A stretch of 7,186 nt of DNA from JANWYU01 sp964655485. Lineage in GTDB: Bacteria; Bdellovibrionota; Bdellovibrionia; Bdellovibrionales; Bdellovibrionaceae. Made by a program: the position numbers and the translations under genes. The stretch covers positions 1 through 7,186 of the forward strand of contig CAZZMS010000040.1 in NCBI GenBank assembly GCA_964655485.1, given 5' to 3'. Shown piece by piece: positions 5,405 through 7,186 of this stretch; position 1 is the first letter of the stretch; each line of letters starts with the position of its first letter. Under the pieces are notes generated by a model. That model had not been told where the DNA came from. It saw only the letters and a list, made by a program, of their open reading frames with translations, and ran no database searches.

Positions 5405-6052
5405 ATGATAACACGCAAACTTCTAGTGGCATTGCTGGCGACTCTTCAATCGTGGGCAGCTATGGCTAATCAATATGATTTCATACGTCCTGATGAGGAC
5501 CCGAGGCATCGTCCCGAGCGACCTCCGCGCCATGATGAATACCGTCCTGACCGTCCCGTGCGCCCCGAAGAGCCACCTCACTACTATGAGCCGCCGCGTC
5601 GTCGGCCAGAGCCTCCTCGTCATGGTGAGCGGCCGCCTTATCCCGTGCGACCGGAGGAGCCTCCCCGTTACCATCCTGCTCCACCATACTACGATGGGTA
5701 TATGTATGGTCCTGCCTACACTCAGCAATGGATTCATCTGGGTAGCATCAAGGCTCCTAAGGTGGCTAGTGTGGGTCAAACCTTTCATTTGAATGATCAT
5801 TATGTCAACGAGCTGTGGTTACGAGTGGATCGTAACAGCGTTCAAGTGACGCACGCTTGGCTTGAGCTGATCAACGGTCAGCGCGTGGATCTGGGATTTT
5901 TACGTGGCTTTTATTATGGCGGGCAGAATTACCGCTTTGTTATCGATGGACGTTATTCGTTGCGCGCAAGACGCTTGTATATCGAAATCACCTCGCCCAA
6001 TTTGATCGGTAGTCTCGGTCGGTTAGAGGTGAACATGGGTATTTATCGCTAG
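5405..6052 (+). CDS. Exported Pro/Arg-rich linker protein with C-terminal beta-rich domain (copy 2)
   Basis: This 215-residue paralogue of the upstream gene also has unknown function. AAAAAGGGGGAAAC precedes ATG, nearly the same leader as copy 1. The signal peptide is residues 1-21 (cleavage AMA-NQ), again followed by NQ-x-x-x-IRPDED. The linker (28-97) is about 25 residues longer than in copy 1 and more Tyr- and Glu-rich (VRPEEPPHYYEPPRRRPEPP, then YPVRPEEPPRYHPAPP). The C-terminal domain (about 99-215) repeats the copy 1 pattern: YGPAYTQQWIHLG, H-x-VNEL, ELINGQ, RARRLYIEI, GRLEVNMGIYR. Conservation is highest in the domain and signal peptide while the linker varies in length, as expected for a spacer. 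It has its own terminator. The high Arg and Pro content of the linker might bind polyanions such as lipopolysaccharide or nucleic acid, but nothing in the sequence proves this. Confidence 0.5.
   Translation: MITRKLLVALLATLQSWAAMANQYDFIRPDEDPRHRPERPPRHDEYRPDRPVRPEEPPHYYEPPRRRPEPPRHGERPPYPVRPEEPPRYHPAPPYYDGYMYGPAYTQQWIHLGSIKAPKVASVGQTFHLNDHYVNELWLRVDRNSVQVTHAWLELINGQRVDLGFLRGFYYGGQNYRFVIDGRYSLRARRLYIEITSPNLIGSLGRLEVNMGIYR
5486..5695 (+). repeat. Low-complexity coding repeat, Pro/Arg/Glu/Tyr linker of copy 2
   Basis: This segment encodes residues 28-97, with repeated words such as VRPEEPP (twice), RPERPPRH and RRRPEPPRH. It is longer than the matching linker of copy 1, consistent with slippage or repeat expansion after duplication. 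Confidence 0.5.
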
Positions 6053-6075
6053 AGTTTGAGTTTAACATTTCTTGG

Positions 6076-6124
6076 ACCCCTTTTCTTTTGTGGAGACTAC
6101 AAAAAGGAAAGGGGTTTTGTTTTT
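6076..6124 (+). terminator. Rho-independent terminator after copy 2
   Basis: ACCCCTTTTCTTTT (6076-6089) pairs with AAAAGGAAAGGGGT (6102-6115) through 14 bp including one G-T pair, followed by TTTGTTTTT. It lies 23 bases after the stop of copy 2, so the ChaN-like gene must have its own promoter in 6125-6236. Confidence 0.5.
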
Positions 6125-6236
6125 CTGGTCAAAGCGCGTCCTTTTTGATAAGGCTAGATAGAGTTTTGTCGAGTAAAAAACTTTAAAAGACAGCTTGTGG
6201 GTGATTCAAGACACAGGCAGGAATCAGGGGGAGAAG

Positions 6237-7109
6237 ATGTCGAAATTTCCCGTTGTAACAAAATGGCTGGCGCTCTGTTTGGTGAGTTCATGTGCGCATC
6301 AGCTGCGAGCGGAATCAGTTTCCGCAGGCTGGTTTAGTGGGTCTACGCTGCAGCCGGCTCAACTGGAAGATTTCCTTGCCCCCATTCGTGCAGGGGATGT
6401 CGTGTTACTAGGGGAAACCCATAACGAATCAGCAGTAGCTCAGCTACATTTAGAGATTTTAAAGCGTCTTCGTACCAAGATAGGCTTAGTGCATGTTGGC
6501 ATGGAGTTTTTAGATTGGACTCAGCAAAGCTTGGTGGAAGACTACCGCCAGGGAAAAACCCCTGAAGAAGAGTTTTTAAAACAGATTCAATGGGGAGGGT
6601 TCGATTTTGCCCACTATCGTGAGCAGATCTTGTTTCCTAATGGTCAGGCAGGGGAAGCGCTTTTGGCCATTAACGCTCCTCGCACTTTAACCCGAGCCAT
6701 TGCTCGTTCTGGTTTAGAGTCTCTTAGCGATGCTCAGAAAGCTATGTTACCCCCTGAGTTTGAGTTAGGACGTGAGTCCTACTATCGGCGATTTGTTGAG
6801 GCCATTGGTCATGGCGGTAGCGAGGAAAGTTTGCGTCGCTTTTTTGCTGCCCAAAGTGTGTGGGACGATACGATGGCTTATCAGACCCTTAAGTTTTTTC
6901 AGGGGCCCAAGCGCCAAGGAGTTTTTGTTATCATCGTCGGGGAGTTTCACGTTCAATTTGGGGGTGGCTTACCCGATCGCTTGAAAAAGCGAGATTCTTC
7001 TTTGCGTATATGGACTTTATCTCAATTGCCCGTAGCGCATACGAAACCAGAAGAACTGTTACCTAGTTCTGATGAGGGGCCACGGGCTGATTATATTTGG
7101 TTATTCTAA
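6237..7109 (+). CDS. ChaN-like lipoprotein, haem-binding uptake (Tiki superfamily)
   Basis: This is a 290-residue envelope protein. ATG 6237 is preferred because AGGGGGAGAAG precedes it and it gives a proper signal sequence; the ATG at 6195 adds 14 unlikely residues. LVSSC ending at C19 fits a lipobox with Ala at +2, pointing to the outer membrane, though a normal cleavage near LRA-ES (25/26) is also possible. Family motifs follow in order: VVLLGETHNE (55-64, GETH), H71-x-E73, GMEFLDW (88-94), INAPRTLTRAIA (145-156), QSVWDDTMA (206-214), VIIVGEFHVQFGGGLPDRL (231-249). Campylobacter ChaN, a member of this superfamily, is a lipoprotein reported to bind haem cofacially and is linked to iron uptake; the wider fold also includes Tiki/TraB-type metalloproteases. 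Here GEFH replaces the more common G-x-x-H context but keeps the His. It is alone on its transcript, close to the metal locus. Family firm, ligand inferred. Confidence 0.5.
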   Translation: MSKFPVVTKWLALCLVSSCAHQLRAESVSAGWFSGSTLQPAQLEDFLAPIRAGDVVLLGETHNESAVAQLHLEILKRLRTKIGLVHVGMEFLDWTQQSLVEDYRQGKTPEEEFLKQIQWGGFDFAHYREQILFPNGQAGEALLAINAPRTLTRAIARSGLESLSDAQKAMLPPEFELGRESYYRRFVEAIGHGGSEESLRRFFAAQSVWDDTMAYQTLKFFQGPKRQGVFVIIVGEFHVQFGGGLPDRLKKRDSSLRIWTLSQLPVAHTKPEELLPSSDEGPRADYIWLF

Positions 7110-7186
7110 ATCTGAAAAAATCGTGTGTGTTGAGTTGGTATCTTTTGGATTTTACTTGTGCCTGGAGGTTTTAAGGACCCAGGAGT

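Noticed and set aside
7161..7183. CCTGG/CCAGG inverted repeat at the right edge
   Set aside because: Only five base pairs and the window ends before any T-tract could be seen, so a terminator cannot be supported.

Overview
The window reads as chromosomal DNA of a Gram-negative bacterium of moderate GC. The signs are an outer-membrane TonB-dependent receptor, several Sec-exported proteins, a probable outer-membrane lipoprotein and a type I signal peptidase. Small exported proteins with a predicted beta-sandwich, and start codons preceded by purine runs such as GGGGGGAAG and AGGGGGAAA, remind me of Bdellovibrionota or related delta-like lineages. That placement is an impression, not a demonstration. 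No tRNA, rRNA, CRISPR array, transposase or phage gene is visible.

Positions 1-2400 form what looks like a zinc-homeostasis locus. On the minus strand a 152-residue exported protein with a His-rich, Cys-containing tail is followed 12 bases later by a TonB-dependent receptor. The receptor starts at TTG, carries a CxxC pair in its plug and runs off the left edge. Divergent to them is a Fur-superfamily regulator that keeps every zinc ligand known from E. coli Zur. Between the two transcription units lies a perfect 25-bp odd-centred palindrome that overlaps or abuts both putative promoters. Convergent with zur is a second member of the His-tail family. My reading is that Zur represses uptake genes in low-zinc-responsive fashion, the receptor brings zinc or a zinc chelate across the outer membrane, and the His-tail proteins bind metal in the periplasm or at the cell surface. 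The His-tail family is one I do not recognise and is the best candidate here for something undescribed.

Positions 2514-3200 encode signal peptidase I (lepB-like). It is followed by a 326-bp convergent intergenic region holding a 120-nt imperfect palindrome with four evenly placed CCATGG sites. Positions 3527-4375 (minus) encode a DUF429-like, predicted RNase H-fold protein.

Positions 4491-6052 hold two tandem paralogues. Each has a signal peptide, a Pro/Arg/Asp/Glu-rich linker and a conserved C-terminal beta-rich domain, and each ends in a clear Rho-independent terminator, so they are probably separate transcription units. Positions 6237-7109 encode a ChaN-like (haem-binding uptake, Tiki superfamily) lipoprotein, again pointing towards metal or haem handling. 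The last 77 bases hold no complete feature.
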